From NCBI GenBank assembly GCA_910577765.1, contig CAJTOV010000159.1:1-8213 (forward strand): a DNA stretch of 8,213 nt, given 5' to 3'. The notes beneath the pieces were generated by a model. That model saw only the letters and a list, made by a program, of their open reading frames with translations, was not told where the DNA came from and did not search any database. The stretch's first letter is position 1, and each line of letters begins with the position of its first letter. Both the position numbers and the translations under genes were made by a program. Shown piece by piece: positions 1 to 6,434 of this stretch. The DNA comes from an uncultured Lachnospiraceae bacterium (GTDB lineage Bacteria; Bacillota; Clostridia; Lachnospirales; Lachnospiraceae).

Positions 1-46
1 CACGAATATCAAGCACTATTTACTTCGGGATTAATGCAACGATGTA

Positions 47-292
47 CTAGCACTGTCTATTCCTGGTCTTCTTTTTTTCCAGTGGTCTGGGGACATTGGT
101 GAGTCCCGCCAGATAATCAATGGTTACATCATAAAACAGGGCAAGCCGGATCATGAATTCAAAGGGCGGCTCCCGTTTCCCCTGCTCATAGTTGGTGTAG
201 GTGGTCTTGTGCATTTGCAGGATTTCCACCACCTGGTTCTGGGTCAGGTCATGATCTTCCCGTAAATCACGGATTCTCTGATAATAAGCCAT
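47..292 (-). CDS. XRE/Cro-family helix-turn-helix transcriptional regulator (81 aa)
   Basis: This is a small single-domain DNA-binding protein, probably a dimeric repressor in the cytoplasm. A classic HTH_3 (XRE/Cro/CI) fold covers about residues 6-62. Helix 2 is TQNQVVEILQ (17-26), the recognition helix is KTTYTNYEQG (29-38) with the family-typical YEQGKREP turn, and FYDVTIDYLAG (53-63) is the usual end of the domain. A basic tail follows. There is no effector or protease domain. The start ATG at 292 is preceded by an AGAGAGG-like ribosome binding site (complement of 301-307) with an 8-nt spacer. The gene is divergent from the glycosyltransferase gene, and a 13-bp palindrome (324-336) lies upstream, which suggests autoregulation. 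The gene and its upstream region look richer in A+T than the following genes, hinting at separate acquisition. Its targets cannot be read from the sequence. Confidence 0.9.
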   Translation of the reverse strand: MAYYQRIRDLREDHDLTQNQVVEILQMHKTTYTNYEQGKREPPFEFMIRLALFYDVTIDYLAGLTNVPRPLEKKKTRNRQC

Positions 293-323
293 TTGTTGTA
301 CCTCTCTTAAATTGTTTCTGTTG

Positions 324-336
324 TCGGGTATCCCGA
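324..336. promoter_or_regulatory. 13-bp palindrome, candidate operator of the XRE regulator
   Basis: The sequence TCGGGTATCCCGA is a perfect inverted repeat with 5-bp arms around a central TAT. It lies about 31 bp upstream of the regulator's start codon, inside the divergent intergenic region. XRE-type repressors commonly bind short palindromes of this kind over their own promoter. No convincing -35/-10 pair is visible next to it, so the operator role is inferred from position and symmetry only. Confidence 0.4.
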
Positions 337-412
337 TGGAAAATTAAACGGGACGGCACAGTGGAGACAGCTCCGGGAGGAGGCCGGCCGGGGGGAGCGG
401 AGACTTCTGCAT

Positions 413-1372
413 GTGATTGAAGGGGTGGCGCCGGAGGGAACCACCACACGGTATGAGGACGGTATTCTTTACTATGATGAAGTGATGATCCTTACGTTCT
501 TTTTCTCCTATGTGGTGCATCCCGGGAACCGGAATCCGGACCACAGGTTTTTGCTGATTGACGGCCAGTTCTATATTACGGGAATGTTCGCAATCTGGGA
601 GCGGGTGTGCGCGGCGGCCCGGTATGGGGCTGCCAGAGGGTACCGGCCTGCGTTTATGATCGTCTCCGCGGATTCCAGCATGTATTCCGACTATCCCGGG
701 GATGATATCTGGAATAAATTTTTCTTACAGCCGGGAGACTACTCCATCCAGGAGGTTCTGGAAAGCAGCTATGTGGCCCTTTCGCCCAATACCTTTCTGG
801 TGAAAAACGTGCTGCGGCGGATCCTGGACGAGGCCTGTGCAGGCCAGGAGCTGGTGTGGCCCAGGGGCATGTTCAATGAGCAGGTAAAGGACTATATCCG
901 CAGCAGGCAGGAGCGGTTTCTTCCCTGCCCCCAGCGGACCCTGGGAGTGCTGGTCCGGGGAACCGATTACATCCACAATCCGTTTCCCAACCATCCCAGG
1001 CAGGCCGACCCGGAGCAGGTCATCAGGAAGATCACGGAGGTGGAAAAGGAGTGGGAGTTTGACCGGATCTTTCTTTCCACGGAGGATGCGGATGTATGCC
1101 TGCGGATGAAGGAAGCCTATGGGGACCGGATCTCCTTTACCGACCAGGAGCGGTACCGGGTCCGGCCAGGGCAGGTGCTGGTTCAGCTTCACCAGGAGAA
1201 GAAGCCGGGGGAGGGCTTCCGCCTGGGGGTGGAGTATCTGTGTACCCTCAACCTTCTGTCCCAGTGCAGAAGCCTGATCGCTTCCGGGGGATGCTGCGGG
1301 CTGACGGAAGTGCTGCGGGAAAATGAGGGAAGGTATGAGCATGTGTTTGTGTTTGAGCTGGGGTGCAGTTAA
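413..1372 (+). CDS. Putative glycosyltransferase, GT23/GT11 (fucosyltransferase-like) fold; 5' end uncertain
   Basis: The product of about 319 aa resembles the nucleotide-sugar transferases of bacterial capsule and exopolysaccharide clusters that share the alpha-1,6/O-fucosyltransferase-type fold. Visible signs are an N-terminal half with an AAARYGAARGYRP segment and a DIWNKFFLQP segment (typical of 'WEYFFEQP' in relatives), then a GVLVRGTDY motif (R182-Y186) that matches the nucleotide-sugar binding RGTDY loop. After that come IFLSTEDADV (about 219-228) and a C-terminal SLIASGGCCGLTEV segment where relatives carry a Gly/Ser-rich loop. No signal peptide or membrane span is evident, so a cytoplasmic or membrane-associated role is likely. 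Donor and acceptor are unknown. The chosen start is a GTG with no well-spaced ribosome binding site; the frame is open back to a stop at 308-310, and that extension reads like protein from about 349. No other polysaccharide genes are nearby, so this may be an isolated or 5'-truncated gene. Confidence 0.7.
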   Translation: MIEGVAPEGTTTRYEDGILYYDEVMILTFFFSYVVHPGNRNPDHRFLLIDGQFYITGMFAIWERVCAAARYGAARGYRPAFMIVSADSSMYSDYPGDDIWNKFFLQPGDYSIQEVLESSYVALSPNTFLVKNVLRRILDEACAGQELVWPRGMFNEQVKDYIRSRQERFLPCPQRTLGVLVRGTDYIHNPFPNHPRQADPEQVIRKITEVEKEWEFDRIFLSTEDADVCLRMKEAYGDRISFTDQERYRVRPGQVLVQLHQEKKPGEGFRLGVEYLCTLNLLSQCRSLIASGGCCGLTEVLRENEGRYEHVFVFELGCS

Positions 1373-1600
1373 GAAACCGGTTATCTCAATGGGTAAAATG
1401 GATTTTTTCTTAATTTTCTGATATAGTACTAAAAAAGAAGCGTTCTGTTGCAGAGAGACAGGGCGATAAATGGATGATGGAATTAACCTATGACATAGTT
1501 CAGACGGGCAGCAAATCGGAAGGACCATGATATTATCTGTTTCGATATTCTTGCAATTTTTCCCGTTCAGTGATAGGATAATCCATATTGGGTTAAGAAC
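1373..1600 (+). other. Intergenic region before the riboswitch, no gene supported
   Basis: This stretch of about 230 bp follows the glycosyltransferase stop codon and is richer in A+T than the flanking genes. I see no convincing intrinsic terminator for the glycosyltransferase gene. A short 18-codon frame at 1474-1530 is the only hint of coding (see findings). The promoter for the downstream operon should lie here, since the riboswitch aptamer starts at about 1601. Confidence 0.5.
1551..1582 (+). promoter_or_regulatory. Weak candidate promoter for the riboswitch-operon transcript
   Basis: TTGCAA (1551-1556) and GATAAT (1577-1582) could serve as -35 and -10 elements. A start of transcription near 1589 would put the aptamer at the very 5' end of the RNA, as is usual. 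The 20-bp spacing is longer than the preferred 17 bp, so this is tentative. An alternative extended -10 (TGATATAGT, about 1419-1427) lies much further upstream. Confidence 0.3.
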
Positions 1601-1835
1601 GGCTGGTGCCGCTGCCGGGGAATCCCCGGCAGCGGGTAAAAGGGAAACAGGTGCAGGAAGCTGTAAGGCCGGATGTGTTCCGGCAGGGCTTCCCAGTCCT
1701 GTACGATCTCGTCACTGTAAGCAGGTAGCGCATTGTCCGGAGTCTGGGACGGATATTCCAGACAGCCACTGGTCCCTCCGGGGCCGGGAAGGCGGATGCT
1801 GCGTGAGGATCTGCAAGTCAGGAAACCTGCCAGCC
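1601..1835 (+). ncRNA. Cobalamin riboswitch (aptamer)
   Basis: The conserved boxes of the cobalamin (B12-box) aptamer occur in the right order. They are GGTGCC (1605-1610), a P2-like perfect hairpin GCTGCCGGGG/AAT/CCCCGGCAGC (1611-1633), AAAGGGAAACAGGTG (near 1638-1653), CACTGTAAGCAGG (near 1713-1725), GCCACTGG (near 1765-1772), GGGAAGGCGG (near 1786-1795), and the diagnostic 3' box AAGTCAGGAAACCTGCC (1815-1831). The ends GGCTGG (1601-1606) and CCAGCC (1830-1835) are perfectly complementary and fit the closing P1 stem. In this riboswitch class, binding of cobalamin normally lowers expression of downstream uptake or synthesis genes. The next gene in the same direction starts the corrinoid-type transporter operon, which agrees. 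The box matches were made by eye against the known consensus. Confidence 0.92.
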
Positions 1836-2120
1836 GCAGGTGCAGGAGAAAAGTCCGGATCACGAGGAATTGGTCGCGCCGGCCTGGGGTGGATACCGCA
1901 GGTCTCTGACTCAGACGGGAAAAAGGGGAGTATCTGCATGGCCCGCACATGGGAGTGCAGGCTTGTATCCGTGGCTGCTGTGTGCAGAAACCAGGGAACC
2001 TTGTCTTGTCCGGTCTGGTCTGCCATTTTGTTCTGTGTGATGTCTTTTTGTGCCGTGCACCAGGCTTAGCCTGGTAAAAGCAGGATGCCGAAAATCGGAT
2101 AGTTTTCGGCGGACCCAGAC
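1836..2120 (+). promoter_or_regulatory. Long structured leader / putative expression platform
   Basis: About 285 nt separate the aptamer from the ribosome binding site. I see no gene in it. A hairpin-forming pair GCAGA..CCAG (1984-1994) with CTGG.TCTGC (2015-2023), followed by the T-rich ATTTTGTTCT, could be a weak intrinsic terminator. Further down are GTGC/GCAC (2050-2060), CCAGGC-TTA-GCCTGG (2060-2074), and GCCGAAAA/TTTTCGGC with an 8-nt loop (2087-2110). The last ends about 10 nt before the Shine-Dalgarno. None has a strong T-tract, so whether control is by termination or by translation cannot be decided here. Confidence 0.4.
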
Positions 2121-2126
2121 AGGAGG
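2121..2126 (+). promoter_or_regulatory. Ribosome binding site of the chelatase/binding-protein gene
   Basis: A perfect AGGAGG sits 8 nt before the ATG at 2135. This fixes the start and gives a well-formed lipoprotein signal peptide. Confidence 0.85.
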
Positions 2127-2134
2127 AAAAAGAC

Positions 2135-4249
2135 ATGGGACAGAAACAGATGGCATTTTTATTTGCAGCAGCCGCAGTATTGGCCGGGATAACGGGATGT
2201 GCCGCACATACTTCCCCAGGGACCGTGGCAGCATCCCTCCAGGAGACGGCAGCAGATACAGACGGGAGCCGGGAGGCAGCAGCCGGCGGAGAAACTTCCG
2301 GCAGCAGCACCAATGAAGGGGACAAGGAAGATTACAGTACAGGGGATGCATCCATGGACAACACCAGGAATCAGGACGGAATCGGTGATAAGGAGCTGCT
2401 GGTGGTCAGCTTCGGTACCAGCTACAATGACAGCCGGAGAAAGACCATTGGGGCCATTGAGGACGCCGTGGAGCAGGCCTTTCCCGATTTTTCGGTACGG
2501 AGGGCATTTACCAGCCAGATGATCATCCGGCGTGTAAAATCCAGGGACCAGGTTTCCATCGATTCTGTGGGGGAGGCTCTGGAGCGGGCAGTGGACAACG
2601 GGGTAAAGACCCTGGTAGTCCAGCCTACCCATCTGATGAACGGCCTGGAATATGAAGAACTGATGGGTGAGCTGACAGCGTATGGGGAGGCTTTTGAAGA
2701 AATTGCGGTGGGAGAGCCGCTTTTGACTTCGGAGGAAGATTTCCGGGCAGTGATCCGGGCAATCACAGAAGACACGGCAGCATACGATGACGGGAAGACT
2801 GCCATCTGTTTCATGGGCCACGGCACGGAGGCAGATGCCAACCGGGTCTACAAGAAATTGCAGGAAATGCTGAGGGCGGCAGGATATGCCCATTATTTTG
2901 TCGGGACCGTGGAGGCGGAGCCTGCCCTAAAGGATGTGGTGGCCCTGGTCCGGCAGGGAAGCTATGAGCGGGTGGTGCTGCAGCCTCTGATGATTGTGGC
3001 CGGGGACCATGCAGTCAATGACATGGCAGGTGATGAGGAGGATTCCTGGAAGTCGGTATTTGAACAGGAAGGCTATCAGGTGACCTGCGTCCTGCGGGGC
3101 CTGGGAGAGCTGGAATCCATCCGGCAGATCTTTGCGGACCATGCACGGGCAGCCATGGAGCAGCCGGGGCAGAATGCGGCAGGAACAGCCGCCGGGCAGC
3201 CGGAGCCGGGGCAGAAAAAGGCCGGGACCATGGAGCTGCGCTACGCCAGCCAGTTTGCCGTGGACTACTACCAGGACGGCAGCGCCCTGGTTACCATCCG
3301 GGATGTGGGCCGGTATCTGGTGGTGCCGGAGGGCGGGCAGGTGCCCCGGGAGCTTCCGGAAGATGTGACAGTGATCCGCCGGCCTCTGGAGCATATTTAT
3401 CTGGCAGCCACCTCGGCTATGGATCTGTTCCGGAGTCTGGATGGGATCGGACAGATCACCTTGTCAGGAACAGACGCTTCCGGCTGGTATATCCCGGAAG
3501 CGCGGCAGGCCATGGAGGCCGGGAACATGGTCTATGCAGGAAAATACAGCGCGCCGGACTATGAGCGGATTCTGGCAGAGGGCTGTGACCTGGCCATTGA
3601 GTCCACCATGATCTTTCACACCCCGGAGGTGAAAGAGCAGCTGGAGCGTCTGGGAATTCCGGTGCTGGTGGAGCGCTCCAGCTATGAGAGCCATCCGCTG
3701 GGGCGGCTGGAGTGGCTGAAGCTTTACGGCCTTTTGCTGGGAAAGGAAGACCTGGCAGAAGCGGTTCTGGCAGACTGTCTGGGACGGCTGGAGCCGGTGC
3801 TGGGACAGGAGCCTGCCGGGAAGACCGTGGCATTTTTCTATGTGACGTCCAATGGAGCCGTCAATGTGCGCAAATCCGGAGACTATATGGCCAGGCTTAT
3901 CGGTCTGGCCGGAGGGACCTATATTCCCGGTGACCTGGATGAGACGGGAAATGCCCAGTCTACCATGAATATCCAGATGGAGGCCTTTTACCAGGCAGCC
4001 AGGGATGCCGATTATCTGGTCTACAGCGGTTCCATTGACCAGGCGCCGGGGAATCTGGAGGAATTTCTGGCCAAAAGCCCGCTGCTGGCGGATTTCAAGG
4101 CGGTAAAGGAGGGGAATGTCTGGTGCACGGACAAGGATTTCTTTCAGGAGACCATGGGGCTGGGAGAGATGCTGCTGGATTTAAACCGGATGATGAAGGG
4201 GGCAGGGGAAGACTTGTCCGGGATGACTTACTTAAGGCGTCTGAAATGA
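2135..4249 (+). CDS. Lipoprotein fusing a CbiK-type cobaltochelatase domain to a BtuF/FecB-type ABC substrate-binding domain (704 aa)
   Basis: This is a surface lipoprotein that should bind the imported solute for the downstream ABC transporter. Residues 1-22 form a lipoprotein signal peptide ending in the lipobox ITGC (Cys22). A flexible Ser/Gly/Glu/Asp-rich linker runs to about 85. Residues about 86-343 match CbiK (anaerobic sirohydrochlorin cobaltochelatase): VVSFGTSYNDSR (90-101), FMGHGTEADANRVY (226-239), VGTVEAEP (256-263) and PLMIVAGDHAVNDMAGD (284-300). His229, Glu260 and His292 correspond to the metal/proton residues of Salmonella CbiK, so the site appears intact. A Gln/Gly/Ala-rich linker (344-364) leads to a PF01497-like binding domain (about 366-704) with segments such as GTDASGWYI and CDLAIESTMIF. 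CbiK proteins are normally free-standing proteins of about 260-300 aa, mostly cytoplasmic; a periplasmic form is known in Desulfovibrio. The fusion and export are the notable points. The ligand is probably a corrinoid or another metallo-tetrapyrrole, inferred from the riboswitch. The stop codon overlaps the permease start (ATGA). Confidence 0.9.
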   Translation: MGQKQMAFLFAAAAVLAGITGCAAHTSPGTVAASLQETAADTDGSREAAAGGETSGSSTNEGDKEDYSTGDASMDNTRNQDGIGDKELLVVSFGTSYNDSRRKTIGAIEDAVEQAFPDFSVRRAFTSQMIIRRVKSRDQVSIDSVGEALERAVDNGVKTLVVQPTHLMNGLEYEELMGELTAYGEAFEEIAVGEPLLTSEEDFRAVIRAITEDTAAYDDGKTAICFMGHGTEADANRVYKKLQEMLRAAGYAHYFVGTVEAEPALKDVVALVRQGSYERVVLQPLMIVAGDHAVNDMAGDEEDSWKSVFEQEGYQVTCVLRGLGELESIRQIFADHARAAMEQPGQNAAGTAAGQPEPGQKKAGTMELRYASQFAVDYYQDGSALVTIRDVGRYLVVPEGGQVPRELPEDVTVIRRPLEHIYLAATSAMDLFRSLDGIGQITLSGTDASGWYIPEARQAMEAGNMVYAGKYSAPDYERILAEGCDLAIESTMIFHTPEVKEQLERLGIPVLVERSSYESHPLGRLEWLKLYGLLLGKEDLAEAVLADCLGRLEPVLGQEPAGKTVAFFYVTSNGAVNVRKSGDYMARLIGLAGGTYIPGDLDETGNAQSTMNIQMEAFYQAARDADYLVYSGSIDQAPGNLEEFLAKSPLLADFKAVKEGNVWCTDKDFFQETMGLGEMLLDLNRMMKGAGEDLSGMTYLRRLK

Positions 4250-5313
4250 GAGGGCATGGCAGATACAGGGCCGTAAAGTGCCTTCTGGTTCTGGCGGCAC
4301 TGGCGGGAGCAGTGGTTCTGCTGTCTGTCTGGAGTATCTGCCGGGGCAGTGTGGCTCTGGATCTGGAAGATATGAGACAGGCATTTTCCGTGTGGAGCAG
4401 CCAGACCAGCCAGGATGTTGAAACCATCCGGTCTGACCCGGCCAGGCAGGACATGGTCCGCCGGATTGTCTGGGATATCCGTCTGCCCCGGGTTCTGGCA
4501 GCGGTGATTCTGGGAGGCGCCTTGTCTGTTTCCGGTTTTCTCCTTCAGACCTTTTTTTCCAACCCCATTGCAGGGCCCTTTGTGCTGGGAATCTCCTCCG
4601 GCGCCAGGATGGCCGTGTGCCTGGTGATGCTTCTTGTTCTGGGCCAGGGGGCAGCCGTAACCTCCGCAGGTCTGGTCCTGGCGGCTTTTGGAGGCGCCCT
4701 GGTATCCACGGGCCTGGTGCTGCTGGCCGCGGTAAGGGTGAAGGCCATGTCCTCCCTGGTGGTCTGCGGTGTGATGCTGGGCTATATCTGTTCCGCAGTC
4801 ACCGACTTTGCAGTGACCTTTGCCGAGGATGCCAACATCGTCAATCTCCACAACTGGTCTGTGGGAAGCTTTTCCGGCATTACCTGGGAGAATATCCGGG
4901 TCATGGGGACCGTGGTGTTTCCGGCAATGGTCCTGGCCTGGGTCCTGGCAAAGCCTATCAGCGCCTATCAGATGGGAGAGGCCTATGCCAGGAGTGTGGG
5001 GGTTGGCATCCGCCGGTTCCGCCTGGAACTGATCCTGTTGTCCAGCCTGCTGTCCGCCTGCGTCACTGCCTTTGCAGGCCCGGTTTCCTTCGTAGGCATT
5101 GCAGTTCCCCACCTGGTGAAACGCCTGATGGGAACGGCAAAACCCTTGTGGATGATCCCGGGATGTTTTTTTGGAGGCGGCGCCTTCTGCCTTCTCAGCG
5201 ATTTCATCGCCCGCACTGTTTTTTCTCCCAGGGAGCTGGGAATCAGTTCCGTCACAGCCCTGCTGGGAGCGCCGGTGGTGATCGGTATGATGCTGCACCC
5301 TAAAAAACCGTAA
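4246..5313 (+). CDS. FecCD/BtuC-type ABC transporter permease (355 aa)
   Basis: This is the integral membrane subunit of a type II ABC importer for corrinoids, siderophores or heme. A first membrane helix lies at about residues 10-31. The family block RLPR (79-82), then GGALSVSGFLLQ (90-101) and NPIAGPFVLGISSGA (106-120), is typical of FecCD. Several further hydrophobic helices follow. GPVSFVGIAVPHLVKRLMG (278-296) is the cytoplasmic coupling segment that contacts the ATPase, and a last helix ends near the C-terminus. The length is normal for the family. The start is the ATG at 4246, which overlaps the upstream TGA as ATGA and implies translational coupling; a longer frame from 4123 would add 41 non-hydrophobic residues lying entirely inside the upstream gene, so I reject it. 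The specificity for corrinoid is inferred from the riboswitch, not from the permease itself. Confidence 0.92.
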   Translation: MRGHGRYRAVKCLLVLAALAGAVVLLSVWSICRGSVALDLEDMRQAFSVWSSQTSQDVETIRSDPARQDMVRRIVWDIRLPRVLAAVILGGALSVSGFLLQTFFSNPIAGPFVLGISSGARMAVCLVMLLVLGQGAAVTSAGLVLAAFGGALVSTGLVLLAAVRVKAMSSLVVCGVMLGYICSAVTDFAVTFAEDANIVNLHNWSVGSFSGITWENIRVMGTVVFPAMVLAWVLAKPISAYQMGEAYARSVGVGIRRFRLELILLSSLLSACVTAFAGPVSFVGIAVPHLVKRLMGTAKPLWMIPGCFFGGGAFCLLSDFIARTVFSPRELGISSVTALLGAPVVIGMMLHPKKP

Positions 5314-5324
5314 AGGAGTTCTCC

Positions 5325-6419
5325 ATGACAGACGTTCTTCACACTTCCCGCATGACCGTAGGCTATCACCACACCCCCCTGATCCGTGACATTTGCCTAA
5401 AGCTTCACCGGGGACAGATCATGACCCTCATCGGTCCCAATGGGGCCGGAAAGTCCACCATCCTCAAATCCATTACCCGCCAGATGGACCTTCTGGGCGG
5501 AACCGTGTATCTGGACGGGACCTCCATGGCAGACATGACCGGAAAACAGATCGCCGGGAAAATGTCCGTGGTGCTGACAGAGCGGGCTGCTGCGGAATAT
5601 ATGACCTGCCGGGACGTGGTGGCCATGGGCCGTTATCCCTACACAGGCCTTCTGGGAATTCCTGGCCGGGCCGGTCAGGAAAAGGTCCGGGAGGCCCTGG
5701 AGCTGGTACATGGGCAGGAGCTGGCGGACCGGGACTTCTCCCGCATCAGTGACGGTGAGCGGCAGCGGATTCTGCTGGCCAGGGCCATCTGCCAGGAGCC
5801 GGAACTGATTGTCCTGGACGAGCCGGTATCCTACCTGGACATCCGCCACAAGCTGGAAGTGCTGGAGATTCTGGGGGAACTGGTCCGCAGACGCCAGGTG
5901 GCAGTGCTGATGTCCCTACACGAGCTGGACCTGGCCCAGAGGATCTCGGATTACGTGGTCTGCGTCAAAGGCAGTACTATCTGGAAGGCCGGTCCGCCGG
6001 AGGAAATTTTCACAACCGGATGTATCCGGGAACTGTATGGAATTGGGAAGGGAACCTATTACGCAGAATTGGGATGGACGGAACTGGAACCGGTAAAGGG
6101 ACGCCCCCAGGTGTTTGTCATCGGAGGCGGAGGCAGCGGAATCCCTGTATACCGCAGGCTGCGGAACCAGGGGATTCCCTTTGCCGCCGGGGTACTTCAC
6201 GAGCATGATGTGGAGTACCCGGTTGCCAGGGCCCTGGCGGCAGAAGTGGTCAGTGAGAAAGCTTTTGAGCCGGTCAGTGAGGAGGCCTTGTGCCGGGCGG
6301 CAAAAATCCTGGAAGGATGCAGCCAGGTGATCTGCACGGTGGAGCGGTTCGGGACCATGAATGCCGGGAATCGGAGGCTGGCAGAGATGGCAGCCCGCAA
6401 CCGCCCAGGAGGCATCTGA
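5325..6419 (+). CDS. BtuD/FecE-type ABC transporter ATPase with extra C-terminal glycine-rich domain (364 aa)
   Basis: This is the ATP-hydrolysing subunit that drives the importer. The nucleotide-binding domain occupies about residues 1-255: Walker A GPNGAGKST (37-45), signature ISDGERQR (141-148, a variant of LSGGQ), Walker B ELIVLDEP (160-167), D-loop SYLD (169-172), and switch His199 in SLHELD. Where most relatives have the Q-loop glutamine, the sequence reads VVLTERA (82-88), a variant I associate with a subset of FecE-like ATPases. Residues about 258-364 are an extension absent from standard BtuD (about 250 aa). It starts PQVFVIGGGGSGIPVYRRL, resembles a Rossmann-type nucleotide- or ligand-binding start, and also contains EVVSEKAFEPVSEEA and VERFGTMNAGNRRL. 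Its role is unknown, though I recall similar extensions on clostridial and methanogen transporters of this type. The gene starts 11 nt after the permease, with AAAGGAG (5312-5318) overlapping the permease stop codon. Confidence 0.92.
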   Translation: MTDVLHTSRMTVGYHHTPLIRDICLKLHRGQIMTLIGPNGAGKSTILKSITRQMDLLGGTVYLDGTSMADMTGKQIAGKMSVVLTERAAAEYMTCRDVVAMGRYPYTGLLGIPGRAGQEKVREALELVHGQELADRDFSRISDGERQRILLARAICQEPELIVLDEPVSYLDIRHKLEVLEILGELVRRRQVAVLMSLHELDLAQRISDYVVCVKGSTIWKAGPPEEIFTTGCIRELYGIGKGTYYAELGWTELEPVKGRPQVFVIGGGGSGIPVYRRLRNQGIPFAAGVLHEHDVEYPVARALAAEVVSEKAFEPVSEEALCRAAKILEGCSQVICTVERFGTMNAGNRRLAEMAARNRPGGI

Positions 6420-6434
6420 GCGGCTGCTCCCCTC

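Noticed and set aside
725..1528. A 267-codon minus-strand open frame opposite the glycosyltransferase
   Set aside because: The plus-strand product has recognisable motifs (RGTDY, STED) and the minus-strand one does not.
1611..1633. The perfect 10-bp GC-rich hairpin as an independent terminator
   Set aside because: It is not followed by a T-tract and fits the P2 stem position of the cobalamin aptamer, directly after GGTGCC.
1527..2069. A 180-codon plus-strand open frame across the riboswitch region
   Set aside because: It lies over the conserved cobalamin aptamer, has no recognisable domain and a cysteine/arginine/glycine-rich composition typical of chance translation, and has no clear ribosome binding site.
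1567..2325. A 252-codon minus-strand open frame opposite the leader and the start of the lipoprotein gene
   Set aside because: It is antisense to the riboswitch and to a certain coding region, and its composition is rich in Pro, Ser and Cys without any domain, as expected for a shadow of G/C-rich DNA.
4123..4245. An N-terminal extension of 41 residues for the permease
   Set aside because: It lies inside the binding-protein gene in another frame, is not hydrophobic, and the ATGA overlap at 4246 gives a normal-length permease.
4228..5298. A 356-codon minus-strand open frame opposite the permease gene
   Set aside because: It is the exact antisense of a well-supported FecCD permease, and its translation is a Gln/His/Gly-rich string with no hydrophobic core.
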